This document shows, piece by piece, positions 28,137 through 36,081 of a stretch of DNA of 64,000 nucleotides. The stretch is from Alphaproteobacteria bacterium (GTDB lineage Bacteria; Pseudomonadota; Alphaproteobacteria; Sphingomonadales; Sphingomonadaceae). Each line of letters begins with the position of its first letter. The first letter of the stretch is position 1. The position numbers were made by a program, and so were the translations under genes. The notes below the pieces were generated by a model, which saw only the letters and a program-made list of their open reading frames with translations, did not search any database and was not told the origin of the DNA. Location of the stretch: NCBI GenBank assembly GCA_030424845.1, contig JAUHWC010000001.1:682001-746000 (forward strand), read 5' to 3'.

Positions 28137-28826
28137 ATGGGCATTTTTTCGCGTACACGAGACATCATCGCCGCAAACTTCAACGAGCTTCTCGACCAGG
28201 CGGATGACCCCGCCAAGATGATCCGCATGATCATCCTGGAAATGGAAGAGACGCTAGTGGAAGTGCGTGCCAGCGCCGCCCGCACGATCGCGGACCAGAA
28301 GGAGATGCATCGCCACGCCGTGAAGCTGGACAAGTTGCAGGCCGACTGGGGCGAGAAGGCCCAGCTGGCGCTGTCCAAGGATCGCGAGGACCTGGCCCGC
28401 GCCGCGCTGGTCGAAAAGCGCAAGGCCGGCGACATGGCCGACCAGCTGAAGCAGGAAATCGGTGTGCTGGACGATGCGCTGCGCGCCTACGAGCAGGACA
28501 TCCAGAAGCTGCAGCATCGCCTGCGCGAAGCCCGCAGCCGCCAGAGCCAGATCGCGGCCCGCCTCGAAAGCGCCGAGAACCGCTTCAAGCTGCGCAGCCT
28601 GTTGACCAACGAACGGGTGGACGAAGCGCTTGCCCGCTTCGACCAGCTGGAGCGCCGCGTCGACTATGCCGAAGGCCGTGCCGATGCGCTCAACATCACC
28701 GGCGACAAGAAGTCGCTGGCAGATGAATTCGCCGCGCTCGAAGGCTCGGACAAGGTCGACGAGGAACTGGAAGAAATGAAGCGCGCCCTCGGCAAGGGCG
28801 GCAGCACCGGCAAACAGGAGGATTAA
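28137..28826 (+). CDS. pspA: Phage shock protein A
   Basis: PspA/IM30-family ESCRT-III-like membrane-remodelling protein, 229 residues from the start at 28137. The N-terminus MGIFSRTRDIIAANFNELL is the family's amphipathic helix, followed by DDPAKMIRMIILEMEETLVEVRA and long coiled-coil helices (LKQEIGVLDDALRAYEQDI; LREARSRQSQIAARLESAE) to an acidic end. AGGAG is about 10 bases upstream. The same frame stays open upstream to a GTG at 27975 that overlaps the preceding stop and would add 54 hydrophilic residues. PspA inhibits PspF and supports damaged inner membrane. Confidence 0.96.
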   Translation: MGIFSRTRDIIAANFNELLDQADDPAKMIRMIILEMEETLVEVRASAARTIADQKEMHRHAVKLDKLQADWGEKAQLALSKDREDLARAALVEKRKAGDMADQLKQEIGVLDDALRAYEQDIQKLQHRLREARSRQSQIAARLESAENRFKLRSLLTNERVDEALARFDQLERRVDYAEGRADALNITGDKKSLADEFAALEGSDKVDEELEEMKRALGKGGSTGKQED

Positions 28827-29120
28827 GTGGAAGGCGTACTCGTACTGGCAGGTTTCATCGGGGTTCCCTGGGTCATCCTGCACTACATCACCAAGTGGAA
28901 GACCGCCGCCACCATCACCACCGATGACGAGGCGCTGCTGGAGGAACTCTACCAGCTCGCCCGCCGCCTGGATGAACGGATGGACACGGTGGAACGCTTG
29001 GTGGCTTCGGACCATCCGGAATTCAAGACCGCACGAATCCTGGCCGACAAGGAAGTGGACAACGCGCCGCTGGCCGAACTGGAACAACTGTTGGCCGAGA
29101 AGAAAGCCAGCCGCCAATGA
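28827..29120 (+). CDS. pspB: PspB-like envelope stress membrane protein
   Basis: 97 residues starting with GTG directly after the pspA stop, with CAGGAGGATTAA before it. One N-terminal membrane span (VLVLAGFIGVPWVILHYI, 4-21) is followed by a cytosolic helix ending in RRLDERMDTVERLVASDHPEF (47-66). The latter aligns with the PspB C-terminus (RxRERIxxLExILDAEHPxW). A longer C-terminal tail (to 97) is unlike the ~75-residue enterobacterial protein. PspB and PspC relieve PspA inhibition of PspF under membrane stress. Confidence 0.88.
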   Translation: MEGVLVLAGFIGVPWVILHYITKWKTAATITTDDEALLEELYQLARRLDERMDTVERLVASDHPEFKTARILADKEVDNAPLAELEQLLAEKKASRQ

Positions 29121-29401
29121 GGCCGGGAGAGGGCAGGCTCTATCTGGACAAGCTCAACGGCAAGTTCCTGGGCGTGTGCGCCGGAATTGCCGATTACCTG
29201 GGCTGGAACCCGATCTGGATCAGGCTGGGCCTGGTGATAGGCGGCATCGTTACGGGGACATTCCCGCTCCTGCTGCTGCTCTACCTGCTTATCGCCGTGA
29301 TCCTGCCCAAGAAACCGATCCACCTCTACCGCGAGGATTACTCCGCAATCTTCGGAGATGACCGAGAACCAAGAAGGCCAAGAAGGAAGGAAGGCCTGTG
29401 A
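29117..29401 (+). CDS. pspC: PspC domain protein (first copy)
   Basis: 94 residues; ATG overlaps the pspB stop by 4 bases. The PspC domain is complete: LYLDKLNGKFLGVCAGIADYLGWNPIWIRLGLV, then a second hydrophobic helix (FPLLLLLYLLIAVIL) and a basic, acidic-mixed tail. The invariant GVCAGIADYLG core is present. It is shorter than E. coli PspC because it lacks the C-terminal leucine-zipper part, which here may be supplied by the second copy downstream. Confidence 0.92.
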   Translation: MRPGEGRLYLDKLNGKFLGVCAGIADYLGWNPIWIRLGLVIGGIVTGTFPLLLLLYLLIAVILPKKPIHLYREDYSAIFGDDREPRRPRRKEGL

Positions 29402-29778
29402 ACAGCCCGCGAACCACTCTCTATCGCGACAAGGAAAATGCCAAGCTGCTCGGCGTGTGCTCGGGCATCGCGGATTATACCGGCATCAACGTGCTGTGGG
29501 TCCGCCTGGGCTTCATTGCCACCATCTTCATGGGCCTGTTTCCCTTCACCCTGCCGATGTACATCCTGGCCGGACTGCTGCTGAACAAGCGCCCGCCGCA
29601 CCTCTACAAGGACGAGAAGGAGCAGAAGTACTGGCAGACGGTGCGCCAGAACCCGAAGCGCACCACGCGCGAAATCCGCGCCCGCTTCCGCGATATCGAC
29701 CGCCGCCTGGCGGATGTCGAAAGCTTCTACGTCAGCAACAATCCGCGCCTGACCGCAGAAATCGAAAAGCTGCGCTGA
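29398..29778 (+). CDS. pspC: PspC domain protein (second copy)
   Basis: 126 residues, GTG start overlapping the previous stop by 4 bases. TTLYRDKENAKLLGVCSGIADYTGINVLWVRLGFIA is the PspC domain, with membrane helices around 40-70 (IFMGLFPFTLPMYILAGLLL). A C-terminal coiled coil (REIRARFRDIDRRLADVESFYVSN, about 90-115) matches the full-length PspC architecture. So this copy looks like the classical PspC, and the first like a truncated paralogue. Two adjacent pspC genes are unusual outside this lineage. Confidence 0.92.
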   Translation: MNSPRTTLYRDKENAKLLGVCSGIADYTGINVLWVRLGFIATIFMGLFPFTLPMYILAGLLLNKRPPHLYKDEKEQKYWQTVRQNPKRTTREIRARFRDIDRRLADVESFYVSNNPRLTAEIEKLR

Positions 29779-29808
29779 CGCACAAGGAACAACGGGGGGA
29801 CACCGAAA

Positions 29809-30138
29809 ATGGGACCTGACACGATCTGGATACTGGTACCGCTGGCGGGCATTTCGATCCCGATCGCCGCCATCTGGTTCAACCACCGCCAGAAAGTGGC
29901 CGCGATGGAACGGGGCATCATCCTTGACCACAAGGGGCGCCCGATCAGCTCGGTCAACGACAACGCGGCGAGCAAGGCCGAGGTCGAGGAATTGCGCGAG
30001 CGCGTCCGCGTGCTGGAACGCATCGTGACGGACAGCGGATACAACCTCGCATCGGAAATCGAATCCCTGCGCAATGTCCGCCTGCCCAAGGACGAGGGCA
30101 GCGGCGTGCCGCTGGACATGGACAAGGAGCGCGCCTGA
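29809..30138 (+). CDS. PspB-like membrane/coiled-coil protein A
   Basis: 109 residues: one N-terminal span (TIWILVPLAGISIPIAAIWF, 5-24), a basic patch, then a coiled coil VEELRERVRVLERIVTDSGY (59-78) followed by LASEIESLR. The RERVxxLExIxxD text matches the PspB C-terminal motif, but the spacing and the added IESLR heptads are different. First of five similar genes in a row. It starts 30 bases after pspC2 and overlaps gene B by one base (TGATG). Function not known; association with PspC/PspA is an inference. Confidence 0.8.
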   Translation: MGPDTIWILVPLAGISIPIAAIWFNHRQKVAAMERGIILDHKGRPISSVNDNAASKAEVEELRERVRVLERIVTDSGYNLASEIESLRNVRLPKDEGSGVPLDMDKERA

Positions 30139-30479
30139 TGGACCCGACAGTTGCTGTCATTCTCGATTTCGTGCCGTGGATTGTGGGCGGCGCGGTGGTG
30201 ATCTCCCTCGCCGGGGTGTGGGCTTCCGTCCACAACACCAAGCAGAAGATCAAGAACGGCTATCCGCTGGAAGGCATGTGGGGCCAGTCCCTCAAGCCGG
30301 AGATCTCCTCCGAGGGGATGGAGCGCGTGCGCCTGCTGACACAGGAAAACGCGGCGCTGCGGGCTGAACTCTCCAGCATGAAGGAACGCCTCGCCAACGT
30401 GGAAAGGATCGTGACCGACAGCGGATACCAGCTGTCCCACCAGATCGATTCCCTGCGCGACAAGGACGGAGTGAACTGA
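30138..30479 (+). CDS. PspB-like membrane/coiled-coil protein B
   Basis: 113 residues. Membrane span at about 9-30 (LDFVPWIVGGAVVISLAGVW), a linker with GYPLEGMWGQSLKPEI, then a long coiled coil (MERVRLLTQENAALRAEL) ending in KERLANVERIVTDSGYQL and HQIDSLR. The terminal motif is nearly identical to that of gene A, so the two are close paralogues with differing linkers. It overlaps both neighbours by one base. Confidence 0.8.
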   Translation: MDPTVAVILDFVPWIVGGAVVISLAGVWASVHNTKQKIKNGYPLEGMWGQSLKPEISSEGMERVRLLTQENAALRAELSSMKERLANVERIVTDSGYQLSHQIDSLRDKDGVN

Positions 30480-30772
30480 TGGACATGGTTGTCGGCGTGA
30501 TTGCCGCCATCGCGATCATCGGCATCGTGATGGGAACCATCAGCGGCATTGCCAAGCGTGCCTTTAGGCTGCGCGAACGGCGGCTGGAGCTGGAAGCCGG
30601 AAAAACGGCCCAGGACAACGCCCCACTGCTGGAAAAGATCAGCCTGATGGAAGACCGCATTCGCAACCTGGAACGCATCGCCACCGATGATCGCCCCGGC
30701 CTTGCCGCGCAGATCGAGGCGCTGCGGCTGGAAAGCGACGAGCTGGCGCTGGGAACGGAGGCCAAGCGGTGA
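30479..30772 (+). CDS. PspB-like membrane/coiled-coil protein C
   Basis: 97 residues. Span at 4-24 (VVGVIAAIAIIGIVMGTISGI), a strongly basic helix (AKRAFRLRERRLELEAG), then LMEDRIRNLERIATDDRPG (57-75) and LAAQIEALRLESDEL. The shared motif is present with DDRPG replacing DSGY. It overlaps gene D by 4 bases (GTGA). Confidence 0.8.
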   Translation: MDMVVGVIAAIAIIGIVMGTISGIAKRAFRLRERRLELEAGKTAQDNAPLLEKISLMEDRIRNLERIATDDRPGLAAQIEALRLESDELALGTEAKR

Positions 30773-31023
30773 ACTGGGCAACTGCCATCGTCATCATCGT
30801 GCTGATCATGATGGTGGGAGGCTACCTGCGCAACCGCCATGGCGCAGACCGCCATCCCGGCCAGTGGCAGGGTGGCGAGAACTACAAGTCTGCGCGCGAG
30901 GAAGAACTGGAAGCGGAGCTGGAGGAACTGCGCGAGCGCGTGAAGGTGCTCGAACGCATCGCCACGGATGAAAACGATACCAAGCGCCTGTCGGCCGAAA
31001 TCGACAAGCTGCGCGACGAATAG
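30769..31023 (+). CDS. PspB-like membrane/coiled-coil protein D
   Basis: 84 residues, GTG start inside the stop of gene C. Span at 5-19 (TAIVIIVLIMMVGGY), a His/Arg-rich loop, then an acidic coiled coil (EEELEAELEELRERVKVLERIATDEND, split around residues 44-70) and SAEIDKLRDE. Motif RERVKVLERIATD is the clearest match to the PspB pattern within the tandem set. Confidence 0.78.
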   Translation: MNWATAIVIIVLIMMVGGYLRNRHGADRHPGQWQGGENYKSAREEELEAELEELRERVKVLERIATDENDTKRLSAEIDKLRDE

Positions 31024-31036
31024 GAAAGGACGTGAC

Positions 31037-31282
31037 ATGATGAGCGAGCAATTGCTGATTGCCGCCTGTTCGCTGCTTGGCCTCGTTGTGCTGGCCATGG
31101 CGACCCTGAAAGGCTGGCAGGGATGGCTGGATCTGAAGGAGCGTGAGCTGGCGCTCCGCAGCTCTCGCCATGCGCCCGAAATCGAAGGCGGCGCGTCCGA
31201 AGGGGCTGCCCGGATCGAGCTTTCCGACCTCAAGGAACGCATCCGCAAGCTGGAAGCCATCGCCAGCGGGGTGGATTTGTAG
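31037..31282 (+). CDS. PspB-like membrane/coiled-coil protein E
   Basis: 81 residues, with AGGAAAGGA before a tandem ATG (31037/31040). Span at about 5-25 (QLLIAACSLLGLVVLAMATL), a helix WLDLKERELALRSSRHA, and a shortened C-terminal motif LSDLKERIRKLEAIASG. The trailing E/I-x-x-LR heptads of the others are absent, so it is the most diverged or a truncated member. It is the last gene of the packed array; sufE follows after 24 bases. Confidence 0.75.
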   Translation: MMSEQLLIAACSLLGLVVLAMATLKGWQGWLDLKERELALRSSRHAPEIEGGASEGAARIELSDLKERIRKLEAIASGVDL

Positions 31283-31306
31283 GCTGGCATCGCTACATGC
31301 GCATCC

Positions 31307-31714
31307 ATGCGCAGTATTGATGATATCCTGGAAGAATACGAATTCCTCGAGGGCGATGAACGCTATCGCCTGCTGATCGAGCTTGGCCGCGAGCTGGAGG
31401 AAATGCCCCAGCCGCTGAAGACCGATGCCACGCTGGTACGCGGCTGTTCGGCGCAAGTGTGGGTCTATCCCACCGGCGAGGCAGGCAAGCTGCACTTCCT
31501 GGCAGACAGCAATGCAGCGATCACCAAGGGCATCGTGGCGCTGGTGATTTCCGCCGTGCAGGACAAGCCAGCCGCCGAAGTGGCCGAGATGGACGTGGCC
31601 GGCGCGCTCGCCCCGTTCGATCTCAGGAACCAGTTGTCCTCCAACCGCACGCAAGGCGTGCCCAACATGATCGCGCTGGTGAAGGAACACGCTGCGCGCA
31701 TTGCGCAAGGGTAA
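31307..31714 (+). CDS. sufE: SufE family Fe-S cluster assembly protein
   Basis: Sulfur acceptor for the cysteine desulfurase SufS. 135 residues; IDDILEEYEFLEGDERYRLLIELG, then the active-site Cys in LVRGCSAQVWVYP and the C-terminal FDLRNQLSSNRTQGVPNMI. All hallmark residues are present. It is not next to a suf operon here. Whether it is read from the psp transcript is unclear, since only 24 bases separate it from gene E and no terminator lies between. Confidence 0.95.
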   Translation: MRSIDDILEEYEFLEGDERYRLLIELGRELEEMPQPLKTDATLVRGCSAQVWVYPTGEAGKLHFLADSNAAITKGIVALVISAVQDKPAAEVAEMDVAGALAPFDLRNQLSSNRTQGVPNMIALVKEHAARIAQG

Positions 31715-31718
31715 CGCG

Positions 31719-32066
31719 ATGAGGCCGCTCTGGTCTGCGGCCGGGCTGTTGTTCGTTGCGCTTGGGATGGTGGGGGCCTTCCTGCCGATCCTGCCGACCG
31801 TGCCCTTCCTGCTGCTCGCCTGCTTCTGCTTTGCACGCGGCAATCCCGCATGGGAGCAGCGCCTGCTCGATCACCCGCGCTGGGGCCCGCCCTTGCGCGA
31901 ATGGAAAACGCGGCGCGCCATTTCCCGCCGGGCCAAGATCTCGGCCCTCACGGCGATGGGAGCAGGCGTGCTCATCACCGCGCTCACCGCGGGCTGGCCC
32001 TGGTGGCTGGTGGTGCTGGGAATCGTCTCGGTTACCGGAAGCTGGATCTGGACGCGTGCGGAATGA
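31719..32066 (+). CDS. DUF454 (YbaN-like) inner membrane protein
   Basis: 115 residues. The DUF454 pattern is good: an N-terminal span LLFVALGMVGAFLPILPTVPFLLLACFCFARG, then WEQRLLDHPRWGPPLREWKTRRAISRRAK and two C-terminal spans. Function unknown. The start at 31719 is 4 bases after the sufE stop. The gene converges directly with crtZ. Confidence 0.9.
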   Translation: MRPLWSAAGLLFVALGMVGAFLPILPTVPFLLLACFCFARGNPAWEQRLLDHPRWGPPLREWKTRRAISRRAKISALTAMGAGVLITALTAGWPWWLVVLGIVSVTGSWIWTRAE

Positions 32067-32603
32067 TCAGAGGTTGCGCCCGACGGCCTGCCCGCTGTCC
32101 CTGACAACCGCGATCCCCGCTTCGCGCTGGGCCTTCAACTCTGCCTTCAACTTGGCCGGATCGCGCGCGAAAACGAAGCCGAAACTGACGCCGCCTTCCT
32201 TGCCGATGGTGGCATGGTGCAGCTTGTGCGCCTGCACCAGACGCTTGGCATAGCCGCGCTTGGGCACCCATTTGAAATAGCGCTGGTGCACCAGTCCATC
32301 GTGGATCAGCGTGTAGATGATGCCATAGATGAGGATGCCGATGCCGATGAAGGTGGCCGGCCACCACGCCGCATCGCCAAGCACCAGCGAGCTTCCCAGG
32401 GCGAACATCGAGATGCTCATGATCGCGCCGACAACGCCGTAGAGGTCGTTCTTCTCGAACACATTGTCATGCGGTTCGTGATGGTCGCGATGCCAGGCCC
32501 AGCCCCAGCCGTGCATGATGTACTTGTGACTGGCCCAGGCCACCCATTCCATCCACAGCACGGTGGCAATGACAATCAGGATTGCGATCAGCGTATCGGA
32601 CAT
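32067..32603 (-). CDS. crtZ: Beta-carotene hydroxylase CrtZ
   Basis: Di-iron membrane hydroxylase that adds 3-hydroxyl groups to beta-carotene rings, giving zeaxanthin. 178 residues with the fatty-acid-hydroxylase histidine boxes: HKYIMH, HRDHHEP, and HKLHHA after a fourth His in GLVHQRYF. Hydrophobic spans lie at about 5-20 and 55-100. It fits a yellow/orange pigmented sphingomonad. ATG at 32603; a TTG two codons upstream is unlikely. No other crt genes are in the window. Confidence 0.93.
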   Translation of the reverse strand: MSDTLIAILIVIATVLWMEWVAWASHKYIMHGWGWAWHRDHHEPHDNVFEKNDLYGVVGAIMSISMFALGSSLVLGDAAWWPATFIGIGILIYGIIYTLIHDGLVHQRYFKWVPKRGYAKRLVQAHKLHHATIGKEGGVSFGFVFARDPAKLKAELKAQREAGIAVVRDSGQAVGRNL

Positions 32604-32646
32604 GCCCAAAGCCTATAAGCCCGCCCGCAGCAGGACGCAAAGGCGA

Positions 32647-33075
32647 TCAATCGTCCGTATGCGGCTTCTGCTTGCGCGGCAGGCCGAAGTATTTCTCCGC
32701 CACCTCGCGGTTGATGCGCGCCGGGCGCAAGGTTTCGCTGTCGATGCAGCACCACATGGACTGCACTTCGGCCAGCACATCCTCGCCGCGCTGGATCACC
32801 GTGTTGTAGAACGCGCGCGCGCCGGCGATCTTTTCCAGCACGGTGTTGGCCACGATGTCCGTGTCCTTCAGGAAGGCCGGGCGGCGATATGTGATCTCGT
32901 GCTTCAGGGCGACCCACAGGTGCGCGGCCACCTGGTCCGGTGGGGCGACCTTCTGCCAATGGGAAAGGACCACGTCCTGCACCCAGTTCAGGTAGCGCGA
33001 ATTGTTTACATGCCCCATGAAATCGATGTCTTCGGGGACGATGGTAATGGGAATCGCGTGGCGGTTTGTTGACAT
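32647..33075 (-). CDS. Acyl-CoA thioesterase (4HBT hot-dog fold)
   Basis: 142 residues. The N-terminal PEDIDFMGHVNNSRYLNWVQD is the 4-hydroxybenzoyl-CoA thioesterase-type signature with the catalytic Asp (D16 or D18) and HVNN. YRRPAFLKDTDIVA and MWCCIDSETLRPARI complete the fold. Substrate chain unknown. The gene is divergent from leuC; the 127-base gap must hold both promoters and has a near-perfect hairpin (GCATTTTTG...CAAAAAGAAATGC, 33124-33148). Confidence 0.88.
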   Translation of the reverse strand: MSTNRHAIPITIVPEDIDFMGHVNNSRYLNWVQDVVLSHWQKVAPPDQVAAHLWVALKHEITYRRPAFLKDTDIVANTVLEKIAGARAFYNTVIQRGEDVLAEVQSMWCCIDSETLRPARINREVAEKYFGLPRKQKPHTDD

Positions 33076-33202
33076 GCCTGTTAATTAGCGCGTTAGGATG
33101 ACAATTCCAAGTCCCGTGAAGGCGCATTTTTGCGACAAAAAGAAATGCTGCCCCGCCCCATGGCTTGCCCCACCCCTTGCTGCGGTCTAACGGGATCGCA
33201 TC

Positions 33203-34654
33203 ATGTCTTCCACACCGCGCACACTCTACGAAAAAATCTGGGATGCCCACGTCATCGAACAGCGTGACGACGGCACCTGCCTGGTCTTCATCGATCGCCA
33301 CCTGGTGCACGAAGTCACCAGCCCGCAAGCCTTCGAGGCGCTGCGCATGGCGGGCCGCAAGGTCCGCCGGCCAGAGCTGACACTGGCCGTGCCGGATCAC
33401 AACCTGCCCACCACGCCCCGCGTCGATGCGGCAGGCAATCGCGTGCCGATCGAGGATGCGGAAAGCCGCGGGCAGCTGGAAGCGCTCGAACGCAACGCGC
33501 CAGAATTCGGCGTGCAGTATTTCGGCGCAACCGCTGCCCAGCAGGGCATCGTCCACGTCGTCGGCCCCGAGCAGGGATTCTCGCTGCCCGGCGCGACGAT
33601 CGTGTGCGGTGACAGCCATACCGCCTGCCATGGCGGCATCGGCGCGCTCGCCTTCGGCATCGGCACCAGCGAAGTCGAGCATGTGCTCGCCACGCAGACG
33701 CTGCAGCTGCGCAAGTCGAAGACCATGGAAGTGCGCGTTGAGGGCGATCTCGGCCCCGGCGTCACCTCCAAGGACCTGATCATGCACATCATCGGCACCA
33801 TCGGCACCGCCGGCGGCACCGGCCACGTGATCGAGTACCGCGGCAAGGTGTTCGAGGAGATGAGCGTCGAAGGCCGCCTGACGGTCTGCAACATGAGCAT
33901 CGAGGGCGGCGCCCGTGCCGGCCTGATCGCTCCGGACGAGACCACATTCCGCTATGTGAAGGGCCGCCCCTATGCGCCCAAGGGCGAGGACTGGGACAAG
34001 GCCGTTGCCTACTGGAAGACGCTGCACACCGATCCGGGTGCCGCTTTCGACAAGTCCGTCACCATCAATGCTGCCGACGTGGAACCCACCGTCACCTGGG
34101 GCACAAGCCCGGAAGACACGGTGGCCATCGGCGGCATCGTGCCCGACCCGATGAGCTTTGCCGACCCCAGCAAGCAGCGCGCCGCGCAGGCCAGCCTTGA
34201 TTACATGGGCCTGGCCCCCGGCCAGCGCATGGACGAGGTGGAGGTGCAGAACATCTTCATCGGTTCGTGCACCAACAGCCGCATCGAGGACCTGCGCGCC
34301 GCGGCCGAAGTGCTCAAGGGCCGCAAGATCCACCCCAACATCAAGTGGGGTATCATCGTGCCCGGCTCGGGCCTGGTGAAGATGCAGGCCGAGGCTGAGG
34401 GGCTGGACAAGATCTTCATCGATGCCGGCCTCGAATGGCGCGAACCGGGCTGTTCGGCATGCCTCGGCATGAACCCGGACAAGGTGCCCGCGGGGGAGCG
34501 CTCGGCCTCCACCAGCAACCGCAACTTCGTGGGCCGGCAGGGTCCGGGTGCACGCACCCACCTCGTCAGCCCGGCGATGGCTGCTGCCGCTGCCGTGACC
34601 GGCAAGCTGACCGACGTTCGCAAGTTGACGAATGATGCGCCAGCGCTTGCCTAA
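33203..34654 (+). CDS. leuC: 3-isopropylmalate dehydratase large subunit
   Basis: Isomerises 2- to 3-isopropylmalate in leucine synthesis, with LeuD. 483 residues, aconitase fold. [12 protein letters not shown] opens; [26 protein letters not shown]-type text ([25 protein letters not shown]), the cluster Cys in [12 protein letters not shown] and the pair in [10 protein letters not shown] are all present. It is transcribed with a small membrane-protein gene and leuD. Confidence 0.97.
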   Translation: MSSTPRTLYEKIWDAHVIEQRDDGTCLVFIDRHLVHEVTSPQAFEALRMAGRKVRRPELTLAVPDHNLPTTPRVDAAGNRVPIEDAESRGQLEALERNAPEFGVQYFGATAAQQGIVHVVGPEQGFSLPGATIVCGDSHTACHGGIGALAFGIGTSEVEHVLATQTLQLRKSKTMEVRVEGDLGPGVTSKDLIMHIIGTIGTAGGTGHVIEYRGKVFEEMSVEGRLTVCNMSIEGGARAGLIAPDETTFRYVKGRPYAPKGEDWDKAVAYWKTLHTDPGAAFDKSVTINAADVEPTVTWGTSPEDTVAIGGIVPDPMSFADPSKQRAAQASLDYMGLAPGQRMDEVEVQNIFIGSCTNSRIEDLRAAAEVLKGRKIHPNIKWGIIVPGSGLVKMQAEAEGLDKIFIDAGLEWREPGCSACLGMNPDKVPAGERSASTSNRNFVGRQGPGARTHLVSPAMAAAAAVTGKLTDVRKLTNDAPALA

Positions 34655-34681
34655 TGCCCTTGCAGGACCCAGATTGATACC

Positions 34682-34837
34682 ATGAGCGAAGACAAGAAAA
34701 AGCTGATTGCCGCAGGGGCCGCCATCGGTTCCGCCGCCATCGCGGCCGCACTTCTCTATGCCAGCAAGCGCAAGAAGAAGAACCAGGCCGAACAGCTGCC
34801 GCCCATCCCCTCCGGCGAAGCACCGGAGACCGATTGA
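34682..34837 (+). CDS. 51-residue single-span membrane protein between leuC and leuD
   Basis: [20 protein letters not shown] starts an otherwise unannotated small protein: a basic N-terminus, one alanine-rich hydrophobic helix (about 8-27), a Lys/Arg cluster (SKRKKKN) and a Pro-rich C-terminus ending in GEAPETD. A weak AGGA lies upstream. Its TGA overlaps the leuD ATG by one base (TGATG), a common sign of real translation. No family recognised. Confidence 0.7.
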   Translation: MSEDKKKLIAAGAAIGSAAIAAALLYASKRKKKNQAEQLPPIPSGEAPETD

Positions 34838-35439
34838 TGGAAAAGGTCAGCACCGTTGAAGGCCGTGCCTATCCCTTCGGCATGAAGAATGTCGATACCG
34901 ACATCATCATCCCGGCGCATTTCCTCAAGACCGTGACGCGCGAAGGCCTCGGCAAGGGCGCTTTCGAAGCCCTGCGCAAGGATCCGTCGAACGTGTTCGA
35001 CAATCCCGAATATGCCGGATCGCCGATCATCGTCGCAGGTGACAATTTCGGCTGCGGTTCCAGCCGCGAACATGCCGCATGGGCGCTGCTCGACATGGGC
35101 CTGAAGGCCGTGATCGCGCCGAGTTTTTCCGACATCTTTTCCGGAAATGCCTTCAAGAACGGCATCGTCACCGTGGCCCTGCCGCAGGAAGCGATCGACC
35201 GCTTGATGGAAGTGGCCGAAACCGATCCGATCACGATCGACCTCGAGGCACAGACGGTGACCACGCCGTTCCAGGATCGCTGGACCTTCGAGATCGATCC
35301 GTTCCGCAAATACTGCCTGACCGAAGGGCTCGACGAAGTTGGCCTCACGCTGCAGAGCGACGATGCCATCCGCAGCTATGAGGAACGGCAGCAATCCGAA
35401 CAGCCCTGGCTTGCCCGGGGCACCGGCCTTGCCGCCTGA
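34837..35439 (+). CDS. leuD: 3-isopropylmalate dehydratase small subunit
   Basis: Partner of LeuC, 200 residues. [45 protein letters not shown] (swivel-domain core) and [14 protein letters not shown] are all standard. ATG overlaps the previous stop by one base. Both subunits are intact; leuB is not in the window. Confidence 0.97.
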   Translation: MEKVSTVEGRAYPFGMKNVDTDIIIPAHFLKTVTREGLGKGAFEALRKDPSNVFDNPEYAGSPIIVAGDNFGCGSSREHAAWALLDMGLKAVIAPSFSDIFSGNAFKNGIVTVALPQEAIDRLMEVAETDPITIDLEAQTVTTPFQDRWTFEIDPFRKYCLTEGLDEVGLTLQSDDAIRSYEERQQSEQPWLARGTGLAA

Positions 35440-35485
35440 GCACTGCTGACATATCCTAGCTTCCACCTGATCCAAGGGACACGCC

Positions 35486-35809
35486 ATGACCGATTTCAAA
35501 GACCGCGAACGCGCCGAAGAAGCCAAGTTCGCAATGGACGAACAGACCGCCTTTAAGATCGCCGCACGCCGCAATCGCCTGCTGGGCGAATGGGCCGCTG
35601 GCAAGATGGGCCTCACCCCTGAAGAAACCGAAGCCTACAAGAAGGCCGTGGTGCAGGCCGACTTCGAGGAAGCCGGAGACGAGGACGTGATCCGCAAGGT
35701 GCTGGGTGACCTGACCTCTGCCGGTTGCGATGTCGATGAATCCACCGTGCGCGCCATGCTCGAAGAGAAGGCCATTGAAGCCAAGCGCCAGTTCATGAGC
35801 GAGTCCTGA
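35486..35809 (+). CDS. F1-ATPase inhibitor zeta subunit (DUF1476)
   Basis: 107 residues. The alphaproteobacterial zeta subunit inhibits ATP hydrolysis by F1; the N-terminal helix carries the inhibitory function. FKDRERAEEAKFAMDEQTAFKIAARRNRLLGEWAA matches that inhibitory region, with AGDEDVIRKVLGDL later. ACACGCC precedes the ATG. It lies just ahead of bolA on the same strand. Confidence 0.9.
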   Translation: MTDFKDRERAEEAKFAMDEQTAFKIAARRNRLLGEWAAGKMGLTPEETEAYKKAVVQADFEEAGDEDVIRKVLGDLTSAGCDVDESTVRAMLEEKAIEAKRQFMSES

Positions 35810-35813
35810 TCGC

Positions 35814-36047
35814 ATGCCCATGCCCGCCGCCGATATCGAGGCGCTGATCAAGGCCGCGATCCCCGATGCCGTTGTCGAGATCGAGGCGCTGGTGGACGAT
35901 GGCGACCATTATCGCGCCACCGTCACCTCCGCCGCATTTGCCGGCAAGCCGCGCGTGATGCAGCACAAGATGGTCTATGATGCGCTGGGCGGGCGCATGG
36001 GCGGCGAACTCCACGCCTTGCAACTCAGCACCGCCGTTCCCAACTAG
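35814..36047 (+). CDS. BolA/IbaG family protein
   Basis: 77 residues with the class II KH-like fold. LVDDGDHYRATVTSAAFAGKPRVMQHKMVYDALG includes the conserved His of HKMVYDAL that can ligate an Fe-S cluster with a monothiol glutaredoxin. It starts 4 bases after the ATPase-inhibitor stop, and grxD follows after 34 bases. That BolA-Grx pairing supports Fe-S sensing or cluster trafficking. Confidence 0.92.
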   Translation: MPMPAADIEALIKAAIPDAVVEIEALVDDGDHYRATVTSAAFAGKPRVMQHKMVYDALGGRMGGELHALQLSTAVPN

Positions 36048-36081
36048 GCGGCAGGATCAAACAAATCGACTGGTGGGACCC

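Noticed and set aside
32588-34561. 657-residue open frame opposite leuC and neighbouring genes
   Set aside because: Crosses several real genes and a divergent promoter on the other strand, and has no recognisable domain.
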